DNA of 64,000 nt from Candidatus Nanopelagicales bacterium. Lineage in GTDB: Bacteria > Actinomycetota > Actinomycetes > S36-B12. Position numbers and translations under genes: made by a program. Positions 22,308 to 30,200 of this stretch are shown piece after piece (position 1 is the stretch's first letter; each line of letters begins with the position of its first letter). The notes under the pieces are model-generated. The model did no database searches. It worked only from the letters and a program-made list of their open reading frames with translations, and was not told the origin of the DNA. The stretch covers positions 19,430 through 83,429 of the forward strand of contig WLWL01000002.1 of the NCBI GenBank assembly GCA_012103605.1, read 5' to 3'.

Positions 22308-23332
22308 AGCATGCTTCCGACCCGGTACGGCTCCCCGGAGTCGAGGGACTGGTAGGCGCCGAGGGTGAGGTCGAGAACCCGAAGGGTGTCGGCACCGCTG
22401 GTTTCCGGGGTCTGGCCGGTTTCAAGGCAGTGGATCCAGTGGTGCTGAACGTTCACCACGCTGTCTTGAATGCAGTTCCACGGCTCAGATGCCCACGAAT
22501 GCTCGGGGATGACGAGCTGTTCTTCGTGGACTCCAGCGGGGGAGACCACCTGCAGGTGGTAGTCCGGACCCAAGGTGACGGTCCCGTCGGTACCTTCGAT
22601 GGTCACGAACGTTTGCGGGTACGTGCTGTGATCAGAGGAGGATTCGTAACTCGTATCAACGATGCACGTGGCGCCAGGAAGGCCGAGAACGATGGTGGCC
22701 ACGTCCTCGCCCTTGATCTTCGGGTTGACCCTGATGGCTTCGCTGAACAGGCGGTCGGGCTCGCCGAGGAAGAAGCGAGTGAGGTCGAACTGATGAACCG
22801 ACACATCCGCGATGATCATGCGTTCGGCATCCATGCACCATGGCTGCGCGGAGTAGACATCGTGGGCGGTGCGAAAACTGATGCGGCCGAAGAATGGTCG
22901 ACCGATGCCCCCGCTATCGAGGACCTCTTTGACCTTGCGCATCGGATATTGGAATCGAAAATTCTCGTGGACCATGAACGGGAGATCCGCATCGGCCATG
23001 GCGCGAACCATCGCCTGGGCATCATCCATGTCCCAGGCGAGTGGCTTTTGGCAAATGGCGGCCACTCGGTGCTGTGCGGCGAGTTCGACCATCATGCGGT
23101 GCGTCGGCGGGGTGGTGGCGATGTCGACGAAGTCGAGTTCTTCCTTGGCGAATAGTTCAGCGGCGTCGGTGTACGGGGTCCCGCCGAACGTTTCGGCCGC
23201 GGCCGCGGCGCTGTCGGGATTAATGTCGCAGGTGGCGACGAGTTCGACGTCGGGCATCTCGGCCCACGCCTGCAGGTGGTTTTGAGCGAAGAAGCCACAG
23301 CCGATCAGAGCGAAACGATAGGGACGGCTCAC
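22304..23332 (-). CDS. Gfo/Idh/MocA family oxidoreductase
   Basis: A 342-residue NAD(P)-dependent sugar or inositol dehydrogenase. The N-terminal Rossmann motif is GCGFFAQNHL (11-20). The usual EKP motif is QKP here (residues 95-97). The catalytic His/Asp segment reads DVSVHQFDLTRFF, and the C-terminal beta-sheet domain is complete. It overlaps the rhodanese stop by four bases (GTG start, GTGA) and the downstream lactonase-like GTG. In this setting it would oxidise an aldose at C1 to the lactone; the specific sugar cannot be told. Confidence 0.88.
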   Translation of the reverse strand: MSRPYRFALIGCGFFAQNHLQAWAEMPDVELVATCDINPDSAAAAAETFGGTPYTDAAELFAKEELDFVDIATTPPTHRMMVELAAQHRVAAICQKPLAWDMDDAQAMVRAMADADLPFMVHENFRFQYPMRKVKEVLDSGGIGRPFFGRISFRTAHDVYSAQPWCMDAERMIIADVSVHQFDLTRFFLGEPDRLFSEAIRVNPKIKGEDVATIVLGLPGATCIVDTSYESSSDHSTYPQTFVTIEGTDGTVTLGPDYHLQVVSPAGVHEEQLVIPEHSWASEPWNCIQDSVVNVQHHWIHCLETGQTPETSGADTLRVLDLTLGAYQSLDSGEPYRVGSML

Positions 23333-24186
23333 AACTCCACCTCACGGCCCGGGTCGACGATCCATTCACTCCACGATCCGACGTACATGCGGGCTCCCGG
23401 CAATCCCGCGTGCTCCATGGCGAGGACGTTTTGAGCGGCCGTGACCCCGGAACCGCAGTAGAAGATGATGTCGTCTGCGTCCTGACCGTTGCGGAGGGCG
23501 TCGTAGTGAACTCGCAGATCCTCAGGGCTCCGGAAAGTGCCGTCGTCGTCGAGTGTCTCGGCTCGATCGGCCAGGCCCGCTCCCTTGATATGCCCGCGGA
23601 CGGGGTCGTAGTACTTGCCTTGCCCGTGGTAGCCCTCCGGTCCTCGAGAGTCGAAGACGCGTGTGGGCGTATCGACGCGAACGCGGTCGACTTCGTCGAC
23701 CTCGGCCAGCAGATGAGGACGCACCGACGCGACAAAGGTCTGCTCCGGCGCGGGGGGTGAGGTCGCCTCAGACGTCATCGAGTAGCCGGCACCTTCCCAG
23801 GCCGGCAGGCCGCCATCGAGAACAGCCACCGCGTCGTGACCGATCCAACGCATCATCAGCCACACACGAGATGCCGCCATCAACCCGCGATCGGCGTCGT
23901 AGACGACTACCTGAGTGGACGGTCCGATGCCCCAGGATCGAACAGTGCGCTCGAAGTCTGCGGACGCGGGAAAGGGCCGACGGCCGGTAACGCCCTCGAT
24001 GATCGGACCGCTCAGGTCGGTCGCCAGGCTGGCTCGCTGAGCTCCGGGAATATGTGACTCGGCGAACGCCCGATCCCCCCAGTCTTCGTCGTCGAGATGG
24101 AAGCGGGCATCGAGGATGACCACGTCGGTCTCGGCGCGACACAGGTGATCAAGTTCGGATGCGGTGATTAACGTCTGGAATGACAC
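23329..24186 (-). CDS. Two-domain sulfurtransferase (rhodanese / 3-mercaptopyruvate type)
   Basis: A 285-residue tandem rhodanese. The N-terminal inactive domain contains DGGLPAWEGAGY, and the C-terminal catalytic domain has C244 in FYCGSGVTAAQN, a loop typical of mercaptopyruvate/thiosulfate sulfurtransferases. It heads the minus-strand unit that continues into Gfo/Idh, lactonase-like and SDR genes with stop/start overlaps, so it is co-transcribed with sugar genes although its chemistry has no obvious place there. The start is GTG 24186, 68 bases from the divergent ilvD copy 2; this gap must hold both promoters. Confidence 0.9.
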   Translation of the reverse strand: MSFQTLITASELDHLCRAETDVVILDARFHLDDEDWGDRAFAESHIPGAQRASLATDLSGPIIEGVTGRRPFPASADFERTVRSWGIGPSTQVVVYDADRGLMAASRVWLMMRWIGHDAVAVLDGGLPAWEGAGYSMTSEATSPPAPEQTFVASVRPHLLAEVDEVDRVRVDTPTRVFDSRGPEGYHGQGKYYDPVRGHIKGAGLADRAETLDDDGTFRSPEDLRVHYDALRNGQDADDIIFYCGSGVTAAQNVLAMEHAGLPGARMYVGSWSEWIVDPGREVEL

Positions 24187-24254
24187 GTGGACGTTCCTAC
24201 CCTTTCCTCGCTGATGGCAGTGCCCCCGATGATGTCCCTTCCTAGACTACGAGC

Positions 24255-25952
24255 ATGACCTCTCCCGTGCGTATGAAACCCCGCAGCTTTCTGGTGACCG
24301 ACGGACCCGACCGAGCACCGAACCGGGGAATGCTACGTGCTCTGGGCATGGACGACGACGACTTCACCAAGCCTCAGATCGGAATCGCCAACAGCTATAA
24401 CCGCATCACACCCTGCAATATGTCGTTGCGCGATGTTGCCGTGTCGGTTGCGCAAGGTGTCGAAGCCGGGGGTGGCTTCCCGATGGAGTTCGGGACGATC
24501 ACGGTGTCGGACGTGATCTCGATGGGCCATGAGGGGATGCACTTCTCGCTTGTGAGTCGAGAGGTGATCGCAGATTCGGTAGAAACCGTCGTCCAGGCCG
24601 AACGTCTCGATGGGATGGTCACGCTGGCGGGATGCGATAAGTCCATTCCGGCCATGATGATGGCGGCCGGCCGACTCGATATCGCATCCGTGCTCTTATA
24701 CGCGGGCTCGCTACTTCCCGGATACGTGCGTCTGACCGACGGCACCGAAGAGACCGTCAACATCGTGACAGCTTTCGAGGCTGTCGGTGCTCGCGCGCGC
24801 GGCTTGATGAACGATGAAGACGTCGATCGAATCGAGCGAGCGGTATGTCCGAGCGCGGGCACGTGCGGTGGCATGTACACCGCCAACACGATGGCAAGTG
24901 CGGCCGAAGCGATGGGCCTGGCACTTCCTGGTTCATCCTCACCCCCCGCGGTCGATTCGCGACGGGACACCTTGGCGCGGCGCAGCGGTGAAGCGGTTAT
25001 CGAGATGTTGCGACAAGACATCACGGCACGAGACATCATCACCAAGCAGTCCCTGGAGAACGCGATAGCCATCGTGATGGCACTCGGTGGTTCGACGAAT
25101 GCTGTCCTGCACCTTCCAGCGATCGCGCACGAAGTCGGGGTTGATTTGGGAATGGACGATTTCCACCGGATCGGAGCCCGCGTGCCGCACGTTGCGGATC
25201 TCAAGCCCTTCGGTGAGTACCTGATGTTCGACCTCGACAAGGTCGGGGGTGTTCCCGTTGTGCTGAAGGCTCTCTTGGAAGTGGGCTTGCTGCACGGTGA
25301 TTGTCTGACGGTGACCGGCCGGACGATGGCCGAGAACCTCGCGGACATTGAGATCCCCGAACCTGACGGCACCGTCGTTCGACCGATCTCGTCACCGCTC
25401 GGGTCTACCGGGGGGATCACCATTCTCGGCGGCTCGCTGGCTCCCGAGGGTGCGGTCGTGAAGAACGCGGGTGTTCCCGTGGAGGTTTTTGAGGGGGTGG
25501 CGCGTGTGTTCGATCGTGAGCAGGCAGCCATGGATGCGCTCGAGGACGGCACCATCCAGGCTGGTGACGTTGTCGTCATTCGATATGAAGGCCCCAAGGG
25601 TGGTCCGGGTATGCGCGAGATGTTGATGATCACTGGAGCTATCAAGGGTGCGGGCTTGGGTAAGGACGTGCTGTTGATCACCGATGGGCGCTTCTCCGGT
25701 GGCACGACGGGTTTGTGTGTCGGTCACGTCTCCCCGGAGGCCGTCGACGGTGGCCCCATCGGGCTGCTGCGTGATGGTGACCGCATCATGATCGATATCC
25801 CCAACAGGACGCTCGATGTGCTCGTCGATCCGGCAGAGATGAGCGAACGCCACGCGTCGTTCGAACCGTTACCTCCGCGCTATAACCGAGGCGTGCTCGC
25901 GAAGTACGCCAAGTTGGTGGGTAGCGCCTCGAAGGGAGCCATCACGGGGTAA
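24255..25952 (+). CDS. ilvD: Dihydroxy-acid dehydratase family protein, copy 2
   Basis: A 565-residue IlvD/Edd protein with cluster cysteines C54 (TPCNMS), C127 (AGCDKS) and C204 ([12 protein letters not shown]). It is divergently transcribed from the rhodanese-led sugar gene unit. It shares a near-identical 294-bp tract with copy 1 while the rest differs at roughly 30 percent of residues, so the duplication is old and the tract is recently homogenised. Either copy could be the biosynthetic DHAD and the other an aldonate dehydratase; both retain every catalytic residue I can check. Confidence 0.9.
   Translation: MTSPVRMKPRSFLVTDGPDRAPNRGMLRALGMDDDDFTKPQIGIANSYNRITPCNMSLRDVAVSVAQGVEAGGGFPMEFGTITVSDVISMGHEGMHFSLVSREVIADSVETVVQAERLDGMVTLAGCDKSIPAMMMAAGRLDIASVLLYAGSLLPGYVRLTDGTEETVNIVTAFEAVGARARGLMNDEDVDRIERAVCPSAGTCGGMYTANTMASAAEAMGLALPGSSSPPAVDSRRDTLARRSGEAVIEMLRQDITARDIITKQSLENAIAIVMALGGSTNAVLHLPAIAHEVGVDLGMDDFHRIGARVPHVADLKPFGEYLMFDLDKVGGVPVVLKALLEVGLLHGDCLTVTGRTMAENLADIEIPEPDGTVVRPISSPLGSTGGITILGGSLAPEGAVVKNAGVPVEVFEGVARVFDREQAAMDALEDGTIQAGDVVVIRYEGPKGGPGMREMLMITGAIKGAGLGKDVLLITDGRFSGGTTGLCVGHVSPEAVDGGPIGLLRDGDRIMIDIPNRTLDVLVDPAEMSERHASFEPLPPRYNRGVLAKYAKLVGSASKGAITG
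25515..25808 (+). repeat. Near-identical 294-bp tract shared with the first ilvD (3' copy)
   Basis: Partner of 18349-18642, in the same orientation. The 98 encoded residues ([12 protein letters not shown] to IMIDIPNR) are identical, and only about 14 silent substitutions separate the two DNA copies. As a direct repeat it brackets about 7.17 kb including the FAH, SDR, lactonase-like, Gfo/Idh and rhodanese genes. Confidence 0.85.
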
Positions 25953-25983
25953 GCACCGAGAGTGCTGACCGGCCGTTGAATCC

Positions 25984-26289
25984 TCAGGGTGCGGCGTCAA
26001 CTATCGCGTCGATCCGCTCGGCGAGGGCAATATCGAGTCCGGTGACTCCATGTGCTGAATGTGTCGATAGGCGGAAGGTGAGGTTCCTCCATCGGATGTC
26101 GATATCCGGATGGTGGTCTATCTCCTCGGCTACATGGGCGATGGCGGTGACGTCGTCAATGCCGTGGAGGAAGGTCGAAGCCTCCACCTGGGCCACGAGG
26201 GCAGTGCCGTCGTAGCTCCAGCGGGGGTGCAGGCGGCAGAAGTCGTCGATGTGGTCATCGTCCAACAGGTCGGCAGATGGTTCGGGCAC
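25984..26289 (-). CDS. Pterin-4a-carbinolamine dehydratase family protein
   Basis: A 101-residue PCD/DCoH protein. The family motif HHPDIDIRWRNLTFRLSTH gives active-site histidines H59, H60 and H77, and LTGLDIALA-type closing helix residues follow. In bacteria it recycles 4a-hydroxy-tetrahydropterin or acts in molybdopterin-linked roles. No pterin-dependent hydroxylase is nearby. The start is GTG 26289. It ends 31 bases from ilvD copy 2, convergently, and its 5' side faces the SOS operon promoter. Confidence 0.88.
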   Translation of the reverse strand: MPEPSADLLDDDHIDDFCRLHPRWSYDGTALVAQVEASTFLHGIDDVTAIAHVAEEIDHHPDIDIRWRNLTFRLSTHSAHGVTGLDIALAERIDAIVDAAP

Positions 26290-26396
26290 GAAACGAGCCT
26301 CCTCGACGGGCGGTTCCTCAGTTTGTACCCGAGCCTGCCGGATCGCCCTGGCGGCCGCACGTGTTCGGGCTGACCGGGCTGACCGGGCGCCAGGGG

Positions 26397-26426
26397 TTGA
26401 CGGGTGTCAGAGGTGGGGGCTACGGT
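26397..26426 (+). promoter_or_regulatory. Promoter of the SOS mutagenesis operon
   Basis: TTGACG (26397-26402) and TACGGT (26421-26426) are separated by 18 bases, a good actinobacterial sigma-70 match. Transcription would begin near 26433, immediately before the LexA box. The distance to the HEPN start codon (26706) implies a leader of about 270 nt. Confidence 0.7.
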
Positions 26427-26435
26427 CGTGTCTGG

Positions 26436-26453
26436 TTCGAACAGGTGTTCGAA
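26436..26453. promoter_or_regulatory. LexA (SOS) box
   Basis: TTCGAACAGGTGTTCGAA contains an exact match to the actinobacterial SOS box TCGAAC-N4-GTTCGA, with both half-sites perfect and symmetric by one more base on each side. It begins about 10 bases after the -10 hexamer and overlaps the predicted transcription start, so LexA binding would block initiation. It governs the HEPN, dnaE2, dinB genes downstream. Confidence 0.92.
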
Positions 26454-26497
26454 TACCTGGTAGGTCGGTTTGCTCGACACGAGGGTTATTCGGGCAC

Positions 26498-26689
26498 ATG
26501 CCTCATCGGACCAAGCACCTCGGATTCGCGGCCGAGGTGGGAGTTCTGTGGAACTCAACGAAACGGGCCCGTAGGCCGCTGAGGTTGCCTCGACCCCAGC
26601 CCCAGCGGCCGGGGTCCGTTTTGGAGCAGTGCACGTGGGTCGAGCACGTGGGTCGAGCACGTGGGTCGAGAAAACCAGCACACGCATAG
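26498..26689 (+). CDS. Possible 63-residue leader ORF in the SOS transcript
   Basis: ATG 26498 opens a 63-codon frame (MPHRTKHLGFAAEVGVLWNS ... SRKPAHA) ending at TAG 26689, 17 bases before the HEPN gene. It lies wholly in the SOS leader and spans the two competing hairpins and the 13-bp triple repeat. The first 25 residues look protein-like; the rest is Arg/Pro-rich and may just reflect GC-rich leader sequence. No clear ribosome site is seen. I do not recognise the product. Confidence 0.3.
   Translation: MPHRTKHLGFAAEVGVLWNSTKRARRPLRLPRPQPQRPGSVLEQCTWVEHVGRARGSRKPAHA
26574..26622 (+). terminator. Attenuator-like pair of mutually exclusive hairpins in the SOS leader
   Basis: GGCCGCTG (26574-26581) can pair perfectly with CAGCGGCC (26603-26610). 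Alternatively GACCCC (26592-26597) can pair with GGGGTC (26611-26616), which is followed by CGTTTTGG. The two stems interleave, so only one can form at a time. The second looks like a weak intrinsic terminator (four T residues). This is the geometry of an attenuator, but there is no direct evidence of termination. Confidence 0.4.
26631..26669 (+). repeat. Three perfect 13-bp tandem repeats
   Basis: The unit GCACGTGGGTCGA occurs three times head to tail without mismatch. It lies in the SOS leader between the candidate attenuator and the HEPN ribosome site. Each unit contains CACGTG. The function is unknown; it may be simple slippage. Confidence 0.9.
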
Positions 26690-26705
26690 AGAAGGGATCT
26701 TCGCG

Positions 26706-27215
26706 ATGAACTCGACCCGCCCTGGGACCCGCCCTGGGACCCATTCTGGTGATGCGCTCCCCGCATCGAATCTCCGTGAGTTGACTATGACGCCGGTTGC
26801 CGCGGACGACTTGATCCACAGTGCTCAGCGCAGTTTGGCTCGTGCCGCGCTAGCGGGCACCCCGCACGAGCGATACGCCGCCGCACACCTTGCGGCCTTA
26901 CGAGCTGCTGCCGCGGTTATCGCTGTTGTTGCCTCCCGGTCTTCTCAGGTGCGCGCCAACCGACCGGTGCGTCAGCAAGTGCGGAGCGCGTGGGTGGTGC
27001 TACGTGAGGTGTGTCCGCCGCTGTCGGAGTGGGCGGATTTCTTTGCCGCTGGCGCCCAGACCCGTGCCGCTGCCGAAGCCGGAATCCCGTGCGTCGGTGC
27101 GCGGGCAGCAGACGATCTCGTTCGCGATGCGCAGACGTTCCTGGCTCGAGTCTGTGACGTACTGGAGTTGGCCCATCAGCCAGCGCTCGATCTACGGCTG
27201 CGTGCCGTCGGTTAG
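26706..27215 (+). CDS. SAV_6107-family HEPN domain protein, first gene of the SOS mutagenesis operon
   Basis: A 169-residue, largely helical protein. The core (about residues 30-155) follows the SAV_6107-type HEPN family: RYAAAHLAALRAAAAVI, VRSAWVVLREVCPPLSEWADFFAAGAQTR (family signature) and ADDLVRDAQTFLARV. R56-x4-H61 has the spacing of the HEPN RNase motif, but it lies in the first half rather than at the usual late position, so catalysis is doubtful. A GAAGGGA ribosome site supports ATG 26706. dnaE2 begins two bases after its stop. The same family neighbours dnaE2 in Streptomyces as I recall, so a mutasome accessory role is plausible. Its biochemical function is unknown. Confidence 0.8.
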   Translation: MNSTRPGTRPGTHSGDALPASNLRELTMTPVAADDLIHSAQRSLARAALAGTPHERYAAAHLAALRAAAAVIAVVASRSSQVRANRPVRQQVRSAWVVLREVCPPLSEWADFFAAGAQTRAAAEAGIPCVGARAADDLVRDAQTFLARVCDVLELAHQPALDLRLRAVG

Positions 27216-27217
27216 GC

Positions 27218-30200
27218 GTGGGAGTCGTTTCACCACCGTTCGCCCATTTGCACGTAGCTTCCAGCCACTCACTTCGGTATGGCGCCACCTTGCCGGAGTT
27301 ACTCGTGCAACGCAGTGCCGAACTTGGTCAGTCAATCGTCGCTCTTACCGACCGAGACGGCTTGTACGCGGCGGTCCGGTGGGTACGTGAGTGTTCCCGG
27401 CTGGGCATACAACCGGTACTCGGAGTGGATATCGCGGTCGAGGCAACCCAGGTGGCGCGGGTGCATCCGGACGTGCAGGCACGGACACCGGCGCGCGGGG
27501 GTCGGTGGATTGATGAGACACGTCCGCGAGTCCTTTTGCTCGCGACGGGTTCGCGAGGGTGGGCATCACTATGTCGCCTTGTGAGCGCTGCACACATCGG
27601 CGATCACACCGCGCGCGGTGAACCGTGGGTGCCGTGGTCGGCGTTGCGCGAACACAGCGAGGGGATAGTCGTCATTCTCGGTGCGGACTCCGAGGTTGGT
27701 CGGTATCTCGCAGATGAGCGAGCGACTCTCGCTGAGGCGGCGACGCGGCCGTGGCGTGCGGTATTCGATCGGTATCTCGCTATCGGTGTCACGTCCCATC
27801 GGCAGCCGGGTTTTCCGCTGCGTCGTCGACATCGGTACTCAACAGCGACAGCAGCGCGCATGCTGGGATGGGCGCGCGAGCAACGGTTGCCTGCTGTTGT
27901 GACCAACGCGGTGCGATACGCCCATCCCGATCAAGCCGGTATCGCCGAGGTGCTAGACGCCTCTCGATTGCTTGTGCCGTTGAGTTCGCCACGGCTCGAG
28001 CGCCAGCAGGGAGCTCACGCGTACGTGAAATCAGGGCAAGAAATGGCGGAGATCGCAGCGGAGATCGCCCACGCGTCAGGGGGACAAGACGAGCGCGGCG
28101 GGCAACGCCTATTAGAAGACACGTGGCATCTCGCGCAGTACTGCGCACTCGACTCCGGGCGAGATCTGGGCCTGGGGGAGGTTTTCGTTCCCGAACTCGA
28201 CGTGCTTCTGGGAAGGGAGATTCCCGACCCGGTTGCAGAGGCTGCGACTTTATTGCGCCACCGATGTGCCGCAGCGATACCCGACCGCTACTCGAAAGAC
28301 GAAAGAAGCCAAGCCGAGCATCGACTCGACGCCGAACTGAGAACCATCACGAGTCTCGGTTTCTCCGGGTATTTCCTCACCGTCGCCGAGGTGGTCGACA
28401 TGGTTCGAGATAGAGGAATACGGGTGGCTGCGCGTGGCTCCGGCGCTGGAAGTCTCGTTACCCATCTCTTGGGGATCAGTGGCGTTGATCCCATTCGGCA
28501 CGGATTGTTGATGGAGCGGTTCTTGTCACCGCTTCGGCGAGTGCTCCCGGATATCGATATCGACGTCGAATCAGCCCGACGATTGGAGGTCTACGACCTC
28601 ATTCGCGATCGATTCGGTGACGGGCGGGTCGCAAGCGTCTCGATGATGGAGACCTATCGCGTGCGGCATGCCGTTCGAGATGTTGGTGCCGCACTCGGTA
28701 TGGACGTGGGGGAAGTCGATGCATTCGCAAAGGCGTTTCCGCATGTTCGTGCTCGACAAGCCCGCAGTGCGCTGAGCGATCTTCCTGAGTTGCGAAACTC
28801 TCATATAGGACAACTCGCGAATGATGGACAGCTCGATCATTTCCTCGACCTCGTCGAAGGCCTCGATGGGTTACCCCGAGATATCGCCATGCACCCGTGT
28901 GGTGTGGTCCTCTCCGATGCCACGCTGCTCGATCGAACCCCCGTGGAGAGCAGTGCCGCGGGCTATCACATGAGTCATTTCGATAAACACGATGTCGAGC
29001 ACATGGGTCTACTCAAACTCGATGTTCTTGGGGTTCGAATGCAGTCGGCGATCGCGCACGCAATCACCGAGGCCGAGAACAACACGGGGGAGAGCATCGA
29101 ACTCGATGATCGTCAGCTCGATGATCCGAAAACATTTGAGCTCATCCGATCGACCAAGACCTTGGGGTGCTTCCAAATTGAGTCACCGGGTCAACGTGAA
29201 CTTCTTGGCAAGTTCGCACCCGATCGTTTCTCTGATCTGATCATCGACATATCACTGTTTCGCCCAGGACCGGTCAAATCAGACATGGTGACGCCATTCC
29301 TTATGGCTCGGCAGGGGTGGTGTGCTCCGGAGTACCCGCACTCCGATCTTGAATCGATATTGCATGAGACCTATGGAGTGGTGGTATTCCACGAACAAGT
29401 GCTGCGCATCATCGCAACGATGACGGGATGTTCTCTCGCTGAAGCCGATGAATGCCGACGCAGTATGGGGTCACCGGACGGGCAAGACGATGTCCGGGCG
29501 TGGTTCTACCCGACCGCCATCAACCACGGTTACGACGTCCCGACTGTCGAGCGAGTGTGGGAGATTCTTCGGGCATTCGCGTCCTTCGGCTTCTGCAAGG
29601 CGCACGCAGCAGCCTTCGCGCTCCCCACGTATCAATCTGCATGGCTCAAGGCGCATTATCCAGCAGCCTTCTATTGCGGAATATTGACGCACGATCCGGG
29701 TATGTATCCCAAAAGGCTCTTACTCGACGACGCACGAGTGCATGGAATCCGAGTGCTAGGTATCGACGTCAATATTTCGGGTGACGCCTATCGAGTGGAG
29801 GGAGCGGACGCACAAGCTATTCGGGTTCCCCTGACCGAAGTAGCGGGTATTAGTGAGCATGAAGTCCAAAGGCTGATCGATCGGCGCCCTTTCTCCTCGC
29901 TCTCCGACGCGATAGGGCGAGCAGAGTTGTCACGACCCGTGGCGGAAAACCTGGTGGTGACAGGGGCATTCGACGCATTGCATCCCGCCCCCGTTACTCG
30001 ACGGGATCTGTTGCTGCAGGTTGCCGATATCGACAGGCACACACGGTCGACGGGTATCGATACGCAGTTGTCATTCGATCTCCTCGGATCAACAGCTGAA
30101 TTCGTTCCGATTACGGGGCTACCGGAAATGAAAGCAAGTGACCGAGTTCGATCGGAGATGTCGGTCCTGGGTTTGGACGTCAGCGCCCATGTGGTGGATT

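Noticed and set aside
24395-25705. A 436-codon open frame opposite ilvD copy 2 (and a 359-codon one opposite copy 1)
   Set aside because: Ser/Pro/Arg-rich low-information translation, antisense to conserved coding sequence; both copies mirror the same paralogous genes.
18349-25808. The ilvD repeats as ends of a composite transposon
   Set aside because: No transposase, no terminal inverted repeats and no target duplication; the repeats lie inside intact conserved genes.
26706-27215. HEPN gene as half of a HEPN-MNT toxin-antitoxin pair
   Set aside because: No nucleotidyltransferase partner on either side, and the operon is with DNA polymerases; the R-x4-H spacing is at an atypical position.
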